IMG/VR virus record: IMGVR_UViG_3300006030_000029
Span: 1 to 63,309 of that record
DNA length: 63,309 bases
DNA from: a virus
Direction: 5' to 3' (one strand)
Each line of letters opens with the position of its first letter. The stretch's first letter is position 1. Under the pieces are notes generated by a model. It worked only from the letters and a program-made list of their open reading frames with translations. It was not told the DNA's origin and made no database searches. Both the position numbers and the translations under genes were made by a program. Positions 48,983 to 56,889 of the stretch are shown here, piece after piece.

Positions 48983-49010
48983 TTGCCATCCCCTCAAATT
49001 ACCGTAAGTA
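48983..49010 (+). promoter_or_regulatory. Promoter, TTGCCA-16-TAAGTA
   Basis: TTGCCA (48983-48988), 16 bp ending AATTACCG, TAAGTA (49005-49010), 8 nt before ATG 49019. Confidence 0.65.
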
Positions 49011-49018
49011 TCGCCTAA

Positions 49019-49237
49019 ATGGCATACCCTCCCAAGAACCTCAAAGGCCGTCGCTTTGGCCGTCTGAAAGTCGTCAGCTTCCTTGAACGCAATGAGCACT
49101 CCAACTCCAAATGGCTTTGTCGCTGCGACTGTGGCAAGGAAACCGAGGCTTTCTACCAACACCTCACCCGTGGCGAAAAGAAGTCGTGCGGGAAATGCGG
49201 GTTGGTGAAGCGAGGGGTTAAACCGAAGAAGAAATGA
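49019..49237 (+). CDS. Stand-alone zinc-ribbon protein related to the HNH N-terminus
   Basis: A 72-residue protein: LKGRRFGRLKVVSFLER, CRCDCGKETEAF and SCGKCGLVKRG with a basic end. It shares its pattern with the ribbons at 43288 and 44702. It has its own promoter. It probably binds nucleic acid; no nuclease core is present. Confidence 0.7.
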   Translation: MAYPPKNLKGRRFGRLKVVSFLERNEHSNSKWLCRCDCGKETEAFYQHLTRGEKKSCGKCGLVKRGVKPKKK

Positions 49238-49398
49238 ACCACCAACTCGCCACCCCTAAATCCGAGTCCGAACGCCGCGAGGAGCGTCGTAGCTTCCAGC
49301 AGCTTCACCCCGGCAATCGTTTTCGGCTGATGGCCGGACTGTCGATGTTACCTGAAAAGGAACCACGACCTGTGAATGAACGTGTTGCGATCCGGTAA
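49234..49398 (+). CDS. 54-residue basic protein
   Basis: Begins in an ATGA overlap with the zinc-ribbon gene and is rich in Arg, Glu and Ser (SESERREERRSFQQLHPGNR). No family was recognised. The next promoter overlaps its last codons. Confidence 0.5.
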   Translation: MNHQLATPKSESERREERRSFQQLHPGNRFRLMAGLSMLPEKEPRPVNERVAIR

Positions 49399-49411
49399 AT
49401 TCGAGTATTCT
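49385..49411 (+). promoter_or_regulatory. Promoter, TTGCGA-15-TATTCT
   Basis: TTGCGA (49385-49390), 15 bp, TATTCT (49406-49411), 5 nt to ATG 49417. The short spacer lowers confidence. Confidence 0.5.
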
Positions 49412-49416
49412 CCCTC

Positions 49417-49824
49417 ATGGACTCTCTCATCACCCAGCTTCGCGCCCTTCAATTCCTAGCTCATCGGGCGCACAACGTCATCAAAGGACCGACTTTCTTC
49501 GAGGACCATGAGTTCCTTGGCGAGCTTTACCCGGCCTACGAAGCAGCTTACGACAGCGCCGTGGAGCGTGTGATTGGTCTCGGAACTGAGAAGTTGAGCC
49601 TCGCCAAGATTAACATCGCAGCGTCCAAGATGTCCGACATCCTGCCTGACGAGACGAAGCCCGAGCCTTTCTTCCGCGCCATTCTTAAAGGCGAGAAAGA
49701 CCTGTGCGTGATGATTGATGAGGCGGTGAAAAAGGCCTCGCAAGGCACTCAGAACTTGCTTCAAGGAATCTGCGATCAAAGTGAGATGCGCCAATACCAG
49801 TTGAAACAGCGTCTTTCCGCTTGA
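49417..49824 (+). CDS. Hypothetical 135-residue helical protein
   Basis: All-helical and charged (LAKINIAASKMSDILPDETK); resembles small phage proteins with a ferritin-like or four-helix layout, but no metal motif is clear. Function unknown. Confidence 0.6.
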   Translation: MDSLITQLRALQFLAHRAHNVIKGPTFFEDHEFLGELYPAYEAAYDSAVERVIGLGTEKLSLAKINIAASKMSDILPDETKPEPFFRAILKGEKDLCVMIDEAVKKASQGTQNLLQGICDQSEMRQYQLKQRLSA

Positions 49825-49849
49825 AGTTTACGGGAATAGAAAGCACATT
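49821..49849 (+). promoter_or_regulatory. Weak promoter-like element, TTGAAG-17-CACATT
   Basis: TTGAAG (49821-49826), 17 bp, CACATT (49844-49849), 5 nt before ATG 49855. The geometry fits; the -10 box is poor. Confidence 0.4.
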
Positions 49850-49854
49850 TACTC

Positions 49855-50085
49855 ATGGCAAAGAAATCCCCATCACTATCAGTCGGTCGAGGCGAGAAAC
49901 TTCCTGTGTCGAAGGGCGCGGGTTTGACCGCCAAGGGTCGCGCCCGTTTAAACCGTGAAACCGGCAGCAATCTCAAAGCTCCAACCAAGGACAAAGACAA
50001 TCCTCGACACAAAAGTTTCTGCGCCCGCTCTGCTTCATGGGATGGAGAACGCGGCAAAGCGGCCCGCAAGCGTTGGGGTTGTTGA
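49855..50085 (+). CDS. DUF6321-like small basic phage protein
   Basis: A 76-residue protein with GAGLTAKGRARLNRETGSN, KSFCARSASW and a C-terminal ARKRWGC. The spaced AGLTxKGR, SFCAR and ARKRW motifs recur in small proteins of many phages (DUF6321-type); their role is unknown. Very basic, so nucleic-acid binding is likely. Confidence 0.7.
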   Translation: MAKKSPSLSVGRGEKLPVSKGAGLTAKGRARLNRETGSNLKAPTKDKDNPRHKSFCARSASWDGERGKAARKRWGC

Positions 50086-50196
50086 TGAATTTGAGCCAAG
50101 AAGGAACGCTTGGCAATTAAAGCGAAGGGCATCGCGCACGAGTGCCTCTTGATGTTCGCCGTATAGCCGGAATTGGTGCACGCATTCCCCACCTAT

Positions 50197-50505
50197 ATGA
50201 ACCGAGAACTCAAAATACACCTCCGCGAACTTAAGGCCAAAATAAAAACCCGTGACCGAGAGGTGGCGGAGCTTGAGGCCAAGGCAAAGAGGGCCTTCCG
50301 CGATCACAACAAGGCGATGAAGGCCACTTTGATTCAATTTGGCAAACTCATCCGGCAGTCAGGAAAAGATCGACGCATCAAAAACTACCAGCTTGCGGCA
50401 GAGATTGGTATTTCCGAAGCGGTCCTCTCACTGCTTGCCAACGGCCTTTACAACATCGGCGACAAATACCTTGCTAAGATTGAGGATTGGGTCGAAAAAC
50501 AGTAA
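50197..50505 (+). CDS. Coiled-coil protein with a C-terminal HTH
   Basis: A 102-residue protein; residues about 1-45 form a charged coiled coil (HLRELKAKIKTRDREVAELE), and residues about 60-98 an XRE-like HTH (YQLAAEIGISEAVLSLLANG). ATG 50197 is preferred over the longer frame. Probably a dimeric regulator placed before the glycan genes. Confidence 0.65.
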   Translation: MNRELKIHLRELKAKIKTRDREVAELEAKAKRAFRDHNKAMKATLIQFGKLIRQSGKDRRIKNYQLAAEIGISEAVLSLLANGLYNIGDKYLAKIEDWVEKQ

Positions 50506-50510
50506 GGTTT

Positions 50511-51104
50511 ATGAACGAAATGTCCAAATCTCACCCGCTGCGAGTTCGTCACGGCGATTACTACTTCATCAAGGGCAATGTGCTAGACATCGGGTGTGGT
50601 CCTGACCCTATCAAGCTCGACCCGCCATCAACAGTTCGAGGGTGGGACTTGCCTGATGGTGACGCTCAATACCTCGCCAGCATTGAGGACAAGACGTTCG
50701 ATTGCATTGTCAGCGCCCACTGTCTTGAGCACGTCATGGACCCTGCAATCGCTCTCCAAAACTGGAGCCGAGTTTTAAAGGAAGGTGGTTGCATTTACGC
50801 TCTTGTCCCGCTCTACTCGGCCTACGAGAAGTTCCGTGACTTTAAGTTTGGCAGTCCACATGCCGCTCGATTCAACCCGGACCACAAAACCTCTTGGGAC
50901 ATTGTGAGCTGCCAGAAGCCAATAAATCACGAACACTTTGACTACAAGCGTATCGTGGAAATTGGCAAACAAGCTGGATTGCACCTTGTTGACCTTCGGC
51001 TTGAACTTGATGGATTTCACTGGGAGCACTGGAAGAATCCAGACTTCGACTCCACTATGCACGGCGGTTTGGCGCAACTCTGCATCATCTATCAAAAAAT
51101 CTAG
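50511..51104 (+). CDS. Class I SAM-dependent methyltransferase
   Basis: A 197-residue protein with motif I VLDIGCGPDP (about 24-33), a post-I acidic GWDLPDGDAQ, motif IV FDCIVSAHCLEHVMDP and a following LKEGGCIYALVP. This SAM-binding group often methylates sugars or small molecules. It lies 2 bp before a glycosyltransferase gene and resembles the methyltransferase half of the fusion at 9007, so glycan methylation is likely. Confidence 0.85.
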   Translation: MNEMSKSHPLRVRHGDYYFIKGNVLDIGCGPDPIKLDPPSTVRGWDLPDGDAQYLASIEDKTFDCIVSAHCLEHVMDPAIALQNWSRVLKEGGCIYALVPLYSAYEKFRDFKFGSPHAARFNPDHKTSWDIVSCQKPINHEHFDYKRIVEIGKQAGLHLVDLRLELDGFHWEHWKNPDFDSTMHGGLAQLCIIYQKI

Positions 51105-51106
51105 CC

Positions 51107-52750
51107 ATGACCCTTCCTGTCGTTCTCAACATTGCACCACACGAAAAGCGTCAGGCTGAAAAGCTGATTCGTTACATCAAGGAACTGGACGGAACGGAGG
51201 TGATTACGATGAAGTTTGATGATCCTCCGGGCATGCGTTACCCCGAGGTGGCAAACTGGGCATTTCGCCAATGCGCTAAAGCAATGCGCGGCAAACCCTT
51301 CATTTGGATCGAGGCTGACTCCATTCCACTCAAGGCTGGATGGGTCAAGGTTTTGACTGAAGAATACGAGGAGGTTGGAAAGCCGTATCTCTACGTCAAG
51401 ACCCTCAATCCACCGTTCGACAACTACACTGGAATCGGCGTTCAGGGTCCAGATGCCTACGATCAAGCGCCAGAAGGATTCACAACTGGCGGATTTGACG
51501 AATGGATTGTCCGCAACTATGGCAACCTGATTGGCCGAACAGACCTCATTCAGCACAGTTACGGCTTCTACGACAGTAAAGGTGACGCTACGCTACATGA
51601 GTTCCCGCGTGATTTGAGTTTGATCCGAAGCGATGCGGTTCTTTTCCACAAAGACCAGAAACAAGGCTTGATTGACCACTTGATGCCAAGTTTGAAGGGG
51701 GACGACGTGGTAAATGTCTCGACGGTCGGCGATTTGGGTGATGCGGTTCTGTCTCTAGCAACACTCAATCACCGTGGCGGGATGTATGACTACTATCTTC
51801 GAGACAATGGTGCCACGAAGGGAATTGTTAGTCGCATTCACATCTTAAAGCCATTGCTGGAAGCGCAGCCCTATATTGGTTCTGTTCGCATCTGGAAACG
51901 CGAAGAAATTCAATGGGCTTCTGAAGGATTCCGCCCCGGTTGGCACAGCAGGGATTCATCTCTTGCTGGCGCTCACGCATCACATGCCAAAAGCGTTGGC
52001 TTCATCAAGGAGATGCCAGACTTCTCAAAGCCTTGGCTGACTGTCGAGCCTGACAAGAAGTTCTCTGAAAGAGTGATTATCAACCGCAGCCCTCGCTACA
52101 ACAACGATTCTTTTCAATGGGGGAAAATCGTGAAGTTCTATGGCGACAGGCTTTTGTTCATGGGGCTTCCCGAAGAGTATGCGGCGTTTTGCCGAGCATT
52201 TGGCAACGTCCAGTATCTTGTCACCGAAAACATGCTTGAGGCCGCAAAGGCCATCGCCGCGTCCAAGCTGTTTATCGGGAATCAAAGCGCCTGCATGACG
52301 ATTGCGGAGGGGTTGAAACATCCACGAATCCAAGAAGGCAGCTTGTGGTGTTGTGACTGCGTTTATCCGAATGCCAGCAACGCACAGTATGTGTTTGATG
52401 GCTCGATGACGCTTCCGTCCTTTGATGGTGGAGAAGCCCTCGTTGTCGAATCTCAGTTGATGGGATGGAAAAACTACATCCTCAACGAAGTCCCGAACTG
52501 CGGACGCGGGCGCTACGGCTGGTATTACCAGCACAACGACGTGATGATCTGTGAAGGAGACTTCGAGTTTGCATGGCGCAAGGTGAAACGCCTGACCAAA
52601 TGGGCCGATGAGGTTTGCCAGAAGGCAGTTGTGGATTTCACCGTGGCCTTGAATCCTCAGTGGTTTGAGCGCAAGGTTCGACTACCGCAGCTTGATATTG
52701 CTCGACGGGCGTTGAGGAATGCGGGATACGCAGAGCATCCGATTCTGTGA
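51107..52750 (+). CDS. Two-domain glycosyltransferase (GT-A part plus GT9-like part)
   Basis: A 547-residue protein. The N-terminal half (about 1-190) looks like a GT-A enzyme with FIWIEADSIPL, a DxD-type metal motif. The second half (about 205-440) begins GDLGDAVLSLATLNHRGG and contains IINRSPRYNN, LLFMGLPEEY and LFIGNQSACMTIAEGLKHP, features of heptosyltransferase-like (GT9) GT-B enzymes. The C-terminus is helical. Two transferases in one chain suggest consecutive sugar additions. It follows the methyltransferase gene and precedes another GT-A gene. Confidence 0.75.
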   Translation: MTLPVVLNIAPHEKRQAEKLIRYIKELDGTEVITMKFDDPPGMRYPEVANWAFRQCAKAMRGKPFIWIEADSIPLKAGWVKVLTEEYEEVGKPYLYVKTLNPPFDNYTGIGVQGPDAYDQAPEGFTTGGFDEWIVRNYGNLIGRTDLIQHSYGFYDSKGDATLHEFPRDLSLIRSDAVLFHKDQKQGLIDHLMPSLKGDDVVNVSTVGDLGDAVLSLATLNHRGGMYDYYLRDNGATKGIVSRIHILKPLLEAQPYIGSVRIWKREEIQWASEGFRPGWHSRDSSLAGAHASHAKSVGFIKEMPDFSKPWLTVEPDKKFSERVIINRSPRYNNDSFQWGKIVKFYGDRLLFMGLPEEYAAFCRAFGNVQYLVTENMLEAAKAIAASKLFIGNQSACMTIAEGLKHPRIQEGSLWCCDCVYPNASNAQYVFDGSMTLPSFDGGEALVVESQLMGWKNYILNEVPNCGRGRYGWYYQHNDVMICEGDFEFAWRKVKRLTKWADEVCQKAVVDFTVALNPQWFERKVRLPQLDIARRALRNAGYAEHPIL

Positions 52751-52767
52751 AAAACCGTAAGTTTCGC

Positions 52768-52795
52768 TTGCCAACCTTACAGCCGTGACTACTTA
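52768..52795 (+). promoter_or_regulatory. Promoter, TTGCCA-16-TACTTA
   Basis: TTGCCA (52768-52773), 16 bp, TACTTA (52790-52795), 10 nt to ATG 52806. It may drive the portal-scaffold operon. Confidence 0.55.
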
Positions 52796-52805
52796 GTCCG
52801 GCATA

Positions 52806-53879
52806 ATGATCCTAGCCATCCCCGTATCGAAGTCGGACGTTCATCTGCTCGCCAAAAAGGCGGAACTCATCAAAAAACTTGGCCCGTATCCGCGCCATAT
52901 TCTTGTGATGGTGCCAGATGAAACGGTGAAGCAGCCAACAGCGGAAGTTTTCGCTGATTTGAAGCCGCTTTTCCAAGATGCCCACCTGCTGCCGGTCAGC
53001 CTGAATCTCACCGGCTGGCCTGTTGCCGCGAATCGTCACTTCAAGATGACGGCTGCACAGATTCACGCCACGGGAATCAAGGAGGCGTTCTACTTCTTCG
53101 AGTTGGACAACGATCCGATGGTTTCGGGCTGGCTCGACAAGTTCCACGACGAGTATGTGGAAGCCAACAAGCCCTACATGGGGCACGTCACGCCTACTCG
53201 CGGCTTTGAGATGACGCCAGAAGGTCCACAGCCCGCGTTTGGCGAGGATCACATGGTTGGAACGGGCATTTACCCGCCCAATCTGGCAGCGTATTCGACC
53301 AAACTCACCTCGGTGGACAAGTATGCCCCGTGGAGCCGCCTGCCAATGGAGCCTTTTGACGTGGCAATGCGCCATGAAATCGCCCCTCACGCCCATAATA
53401 CACCGCTGATTCAGCACAACTGGCGCACGCAGAACTATCGCTACGAAGGTGATTCTCTTGTTTGCGACGACGTGGAAGGCATTGGCCCGAATGAATCCCA
53501 CAAGAAGCCTTGGAATGGCGCGGCCATCGTCATCCACGGGTGCAAAGATGGCTCACTGACCGAGCTTCTTCTCAAGAAATCTCCCAAGACTCACCCCATT
53601 GATTCCGCCAAGGTTGAGGTGGCTGCGACAGGGGCAAATGCCGCAGGTTCATTGACGCCGCCCGCTGCCGACGATCAGCCTAGCAGCGAACCTCCTAAGC
53701 GCCAGCATCCGACTTTCCTCGGGACGCAGATTGGCAAGCTGGTAGCCGCCAAATCGCAGAAGATCGCTGACTTGGCGAAGGCGCTAAACATCACCAATGA
53801 GCAGATCGAAGCCGAGATTGCCAATACCTCGAATGGCTTGGCGATTTCTGGCAAGGCAAAATGGGTGAAGAAAGTCTAA
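52806..53879 (+). CDS. GT-A-type glycosyltransferase-like protein
   Basis: A 357-residue protein. Residues 1-250 show a GT-A-like layout: ILAIPVSKSDV at the start, then FYFFELDNDPM (a DxD-like motif) and GTGIYPPNLAAY. A Pro/Ala-rich linker (about 275-300) leads to a helical C-terminal domain (KIADLAKALNITNEQIEAEI) of HTH-like or oligomerisation type. It heads the portal operon, so the sugar is probably put on a virion or on DNA/host glycans late in infection. Confidence 0.7.
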   Translation: MILAIPVSKSDVHLLAKKAELIKKLGPYPRHILVMVPDETVKQPTAEVFADLKPLFQDAHLLPVSLNLTGWPVAANRHFKMTAAQIHATGIKEAFYFFELDNDPMVSGWLDKFHDEYVEANKPYMGHVTPTRGFEMTPEGPQPAFGEDHMVGTGIYPPNLAAYSTKLTSVDKYAPWSRLPMEPFDVAMRHEIAPHAHNTPLIQHNWRTQNYRYEGDSLVCDDVEGIGPNESHKKPWNGAAIVIHGCKDGSLTELLLKKSPKTHPIDSAKVEVAATGANAAGSLTPPAADDQPSSEPPKRQHPTFLGTQIGKLVAAKSQKIADLAKALNITNEQIEAEIANTSNGLAISGKAKWVKKV

Positions 53880-53882
53880 TCT

Positions 53883-54299
53883 ATGACCATCCCCGAACCA
53901 ACATCAGGCCGTCACGTCATCCGTCCATCTGAAATCGGATGGGTAATGGAGCCTCGAACCGGCAATCCTAGCGAGGGCGTCCTTTCTCTCATTGTTGATA
54001 AAGAGGGCAAGGTGACTGGCGACATCGCCCGGACAAACGAGGGTATGCGCGTCAACAAGGCAGCAATCCAGTTCAATGAAGGCTTTGTTTCCATGCCAGC
54101 CCTGTCAGCCGTGGCGGATGTCATCAACGACGCCATCACGAAGCTGACCATGAAGGGGTGCTCGCTTTTTTCGCTGGAAGTTGAGCTTACGCCACTGCTT
54201 CAACCTAAGCTGATTTTGACGGGAGTGGACTCGAATGGGTTTACGGAGGGGACGGAAAACACCCTTGATTCCCAAGGAAAGGGTGGGAATATCGGCTGA
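53883..54299 (+). CDS. Hypothetical virion-module protein
   Basis: A 138-residue protein with RHVIRPSEIGWVMEPR and SMPALSAVADVINDAITKL. No family was recognised. It is 2-3 bp from both neighbours, just before the portal gene. Confidence 0.6.
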   Translation: MTIPEPTSGRHVIRPSEIGWVMEPRTGNPSEGVLSLIVDKEGKVTGDIARTNEGMRVNKAAIQFNEGFVSMPALSAVADVINDAITKLTMKGCSLFSLEVELTPLLQPKLILTGVDSNGFTEGTENTLDSQGKGGNIG

Positions 54300-54301
54300 T
54301 T

Positions 54302-56569
54302 ATGGAACTTACCACCGCCCTCAACAATTACGCCCCTCCAGTCGTTGACACGCAGGGTGAACCGCTAAAACGCCGCATCCAGTCCGTTGATGGCGCTCGT
54401 TCCCTTTGGTTTCGCATGCAGCAGGCGGACCTAGCCAGTAATCAGCAGATGGCAAAGGTGCAGGCAATGGTTGACGGTAGGGAGCCTTACGACCCTGCGA
54501 TGCTCCAAAAACAGGGCTTGGGCTACATGTCCAACTTCAATCCGGGCGACGCGAAGAGCTTCCTCGACCAGTCCGTTGCCGCCTTCATGGACCTCATCAC
54601 CGGCTCCGAGGGGCTGATTGATGTCCAGACCAAGTATGGCGACATTTCCGAGCGCCAGAACCTTTCCCAGCGTATCTCCCTGCATCTAAGCCGGACGATT
54701 CGCTCTTGGCCTGAGTTTTTCTACCGCTACGCCTTCATTCCGCACTATCGGACCCTGCATGGCACCGGAATTGCCTACTTTCCCGATCCGAATAACTGGC
54801 AATGGGACGTAACCAGCCTGAGTTATCTCAAAATCCCTCGCCAGACTCGCACTTGTGAGGATGCGATCCAGTATGCGGCGATGAAGAAGCTGGAGCAGCC
54901 AGACCAGTTGATGAAATACATCACGCTTGGTCAGTATGCCGAGGATGAGGGTTGGAATATCGACGCCTTGAAGCGGGCGATGCAGAACGCCTATCCGCAG
55001 ATTATCGACCCCTACAACTGGATGGACTGGGAGCAGCGTTGGAAGAACAACGACCTCGTTTTGGGTGAGACTGGCCCGACCATCCCTCTGATTTACATGT
55101 GGATTCGTGAAAATGACGGCACCATCAGCCTGATGATCTTCGCGGAAACGGGTCTGGCGTCCAACGATGGCACCAAGGAGGACTTTTTGTTCTACAAGCA
55201 GGGCGTTTACCGCTCGGCACAGGAGGCTTTCATCTTCTTCACCAAGGGCATCGGCACCAACGCGACATTCCACGGAGTTCGTGGCCTTGGCGCTGACATG
55301 TTCAATGCCATGCAGCAGCTTATGCGCCTGCGAAACAAGGCTGTTGACGTAGCGTTTGCCAGCGGTCCTACTTGGCAGGTGGAAAGCGAAGAGGCGGTTG
55401 AGAATTTCCGCATTGTTCCCTACGGTTTTGGCTTCCTCGCCACACCGGGGGCGACGTTTGTTCAGCAGCAGCCGCCAGACATTAGCCGCTCACTGGTTCC
55501 TGCGCTGGAAATGCTCCAACAGACGGTTGGGACGAACATCGGGCAATACACCTCGACCAAGACGCTCGACACCGGACGCGAGATTTCCAAGTTTGAGGCG
55601 ATGGCCCGTCTGGACCTGAATGCCCAACTTTCGGTCACGGAAATCAACCTATTCATGCAGCCACTTGACCGCCTGTTTAATCAAGTGGTGCGTCGGATGC
55701 TTCGGAAAGGCTACGAACGTGGCGATCCGGGCGGACAATACGTTTGGGAGTGGTTTGAACGCTGTCTCGAAGATGGCATTCCGATGGAAGCATTGGAGAA
55801 AATTGACCTGCGCTACACGAAAGCTGCCCGAACGATTGGCTCAGGCTCCCCTGCCGCTCGTCGCCTTAGCTACGAGTCTCTGATGGGCTTGTATCCTTAC
55901 TACGACGATTACGGCAAGCAGCAGTTGGTGCGCCTTCAGACCGCTTCTGTGGCTGGTTGGGACATCGCCAACCAGCTTACGCAGCCTCCGGGATCCGAAC
56001 AACGTCCTCCGATTGACGCTGCTATTGCGGATTCTCAGAACGTGGCGCTGGCTCAGGGCTTCGACCAGATGATCCTGCCGAATGAGAACAAGCGGGTCCA
56101 CCTCGAAATCCATATCGGCAAGCTGTCGGAATACTACCAGCAGTTTGACGAAGCCGGGCAGAATCCGGCGCTTTACGCGGAAATCGTGCCTCCGATGTCG
56201 AAGATTTTCGACCATGCCGCTCAGACTCTCGAAGGCTACACCGGAAACGACGCGCCGCTGTTTCGCCAGCAGTTGCAGCAGTTCAACGAAATCATCACAA
56301 ACGGCACTCGCCACCTGCAAAAGGAGGAGGCGCGTCAGGCTGAAATGCAGGGCCAGCCTCAACAGGACCAAGGGCCGTCTGAAATCGAGAAGATGATGGC
56401 GGAATGGCGCATCAAGATGGATCAACGCGAGGAAGAGTTCCGCGCCAAGATGCAGCAGCGCCAGCAAGAAACGGCTCAGAAAATGGCCCTCAAACAGCAA
56501 GAGTTCGCCGCTGACCTGTCACGCAAATCCGCAATGGCACAACTCCAACGAGTTAATACAACCGCATGA
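54302..56569 (+). CDS. Portal (head-tail connector) protein
   Basis: A 755-residue protein. The early region (ARSLWFRMQQADLASNQQMA) and the middle (ALEMLQQTVGTNIGQYTSTK, EISKFEAMARLDLNAQLSVTE) fit large portal proteins of short-tailed phages. The C-terminal 130 residues are Gln/Glu-rich coiled coil, a possible barrel extension. The portal is the dodecameric DNA gate of the head, and docks terminase. It is followed by scaffold and capsid genes, as usual. Confidence 0.85.
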   Translation: MELTTALNNYAPPVVDTQGEPLKRRIQSVDGARSLWFRMQQADLASNQQMAKVQAMVDGREPYDPAMLQKQGLGYMSNFNPGDAKSFLDQSVAAFMDLITGSEGLIDVQTKYGDISERQNLSQRISLHLSRTIRSWPEFFYRYAFIPHYRTLHGTGIAYFPDPNNWQWDVTSLSYLKIPRQTRTCEDAIQYAAMKKLEQPDQLMKYITLGQYAEDEGWNIDALKRAMQNAYPQIIDPYNWMDWEQRWKNNDLVLGETGPTIPLIYMWIRENDGTISLMIFAETGLASNDGTKEDFLFYKQGVYRSAQEAFIFFTKGIGTNATFHGVRGLGADMFNAMQQLMRLRNKAVDVAFASGPTWQVESEEAVENFRIVPYGFGFLATPGATFVQQQPPDISRSLVPALEMLQQTVGTNIGQYTSTKTLDTGREISKFEAMARLDLNAQLSVTEINLFMQPLDRLFNQVVRRMLRKGYERGDPGGQYVWEWFERCLEDGIPMEALEKIDLRYTKAARTIGSGSPAARRLSYESLMGLYPYYDDYGKQQLVRLQTASVAGWDIANQLTQPPGSEQRPPIDAAIADSQNVALAQGFDQMILPNENKRVHLEIHIGKLSEYYQQFDEAGQNPALYAEIVPPMSKIFDHAAQTLEGYTGNDAPLFRQQLQQFNEIITNGTRHLQKEEARQAEMQGQPQQDQGPSEIEKMMAEWRIKMDQREEEFRAKMQQRQQETAQKMALKQQEFAADLSRKSAMAQLQRVNTTA

Positions 56570-56883
56570 CCCTAAAACAACAATGGCTTGAGGACGGCCT
56601 CGCGCCACAACTGAAGCAACTCATCGAAAGCGACGTTTTTAAACGCGCCGTCGAGGTAATCAAAGAGCACACCGAACCGAACGACGAGTTCATCAAACTG
56701 GTCTATCGCTCACAGCCTGAGCACGCCGAGAAGGTAATTGCTGCCACGCATCAGGTGATGGCAGGCGAGCGCCGGGTTCTTCGTATGCTCGCGTCCCTAG
56801 CCAACGCCAAGCGAATCGAGAATGGCGAACTGCCGCCTCCATTCGACCACTACAACGAACAGTATTTTGAACCCCGCCAATAA
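56566..56883 (+). CDS. Hypothetical 105-residue protein between portal and scaffold
   Basis: A helical charged protein (LEDGLAPQLKQLIESDVFKR) starting in an ATGA overlap. Its place suggests a head-assembly accessory protein; no family was recognised. Confidence 0.6.
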   Translation: MTLKQQWLEDGLAPQLKQLIESDVFKRAVEVIKEHTEPNDEFIKLVYRSQPEHAEKVIAATHQVMAGERRVLRMLASLANAKRIENGELPPPFDHYNEQYFEPRQ

Positions 56884-56889
56884 CACCCT

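Noticed and set aside
52755-52780. CCGTAAG ... CTTAC inverted repeat upstream of the 52806 gene
   Set aside because: Arms are only about 5 bp with a long loop; explained better as two chance copies of the promoter core around a TTGCCA box.
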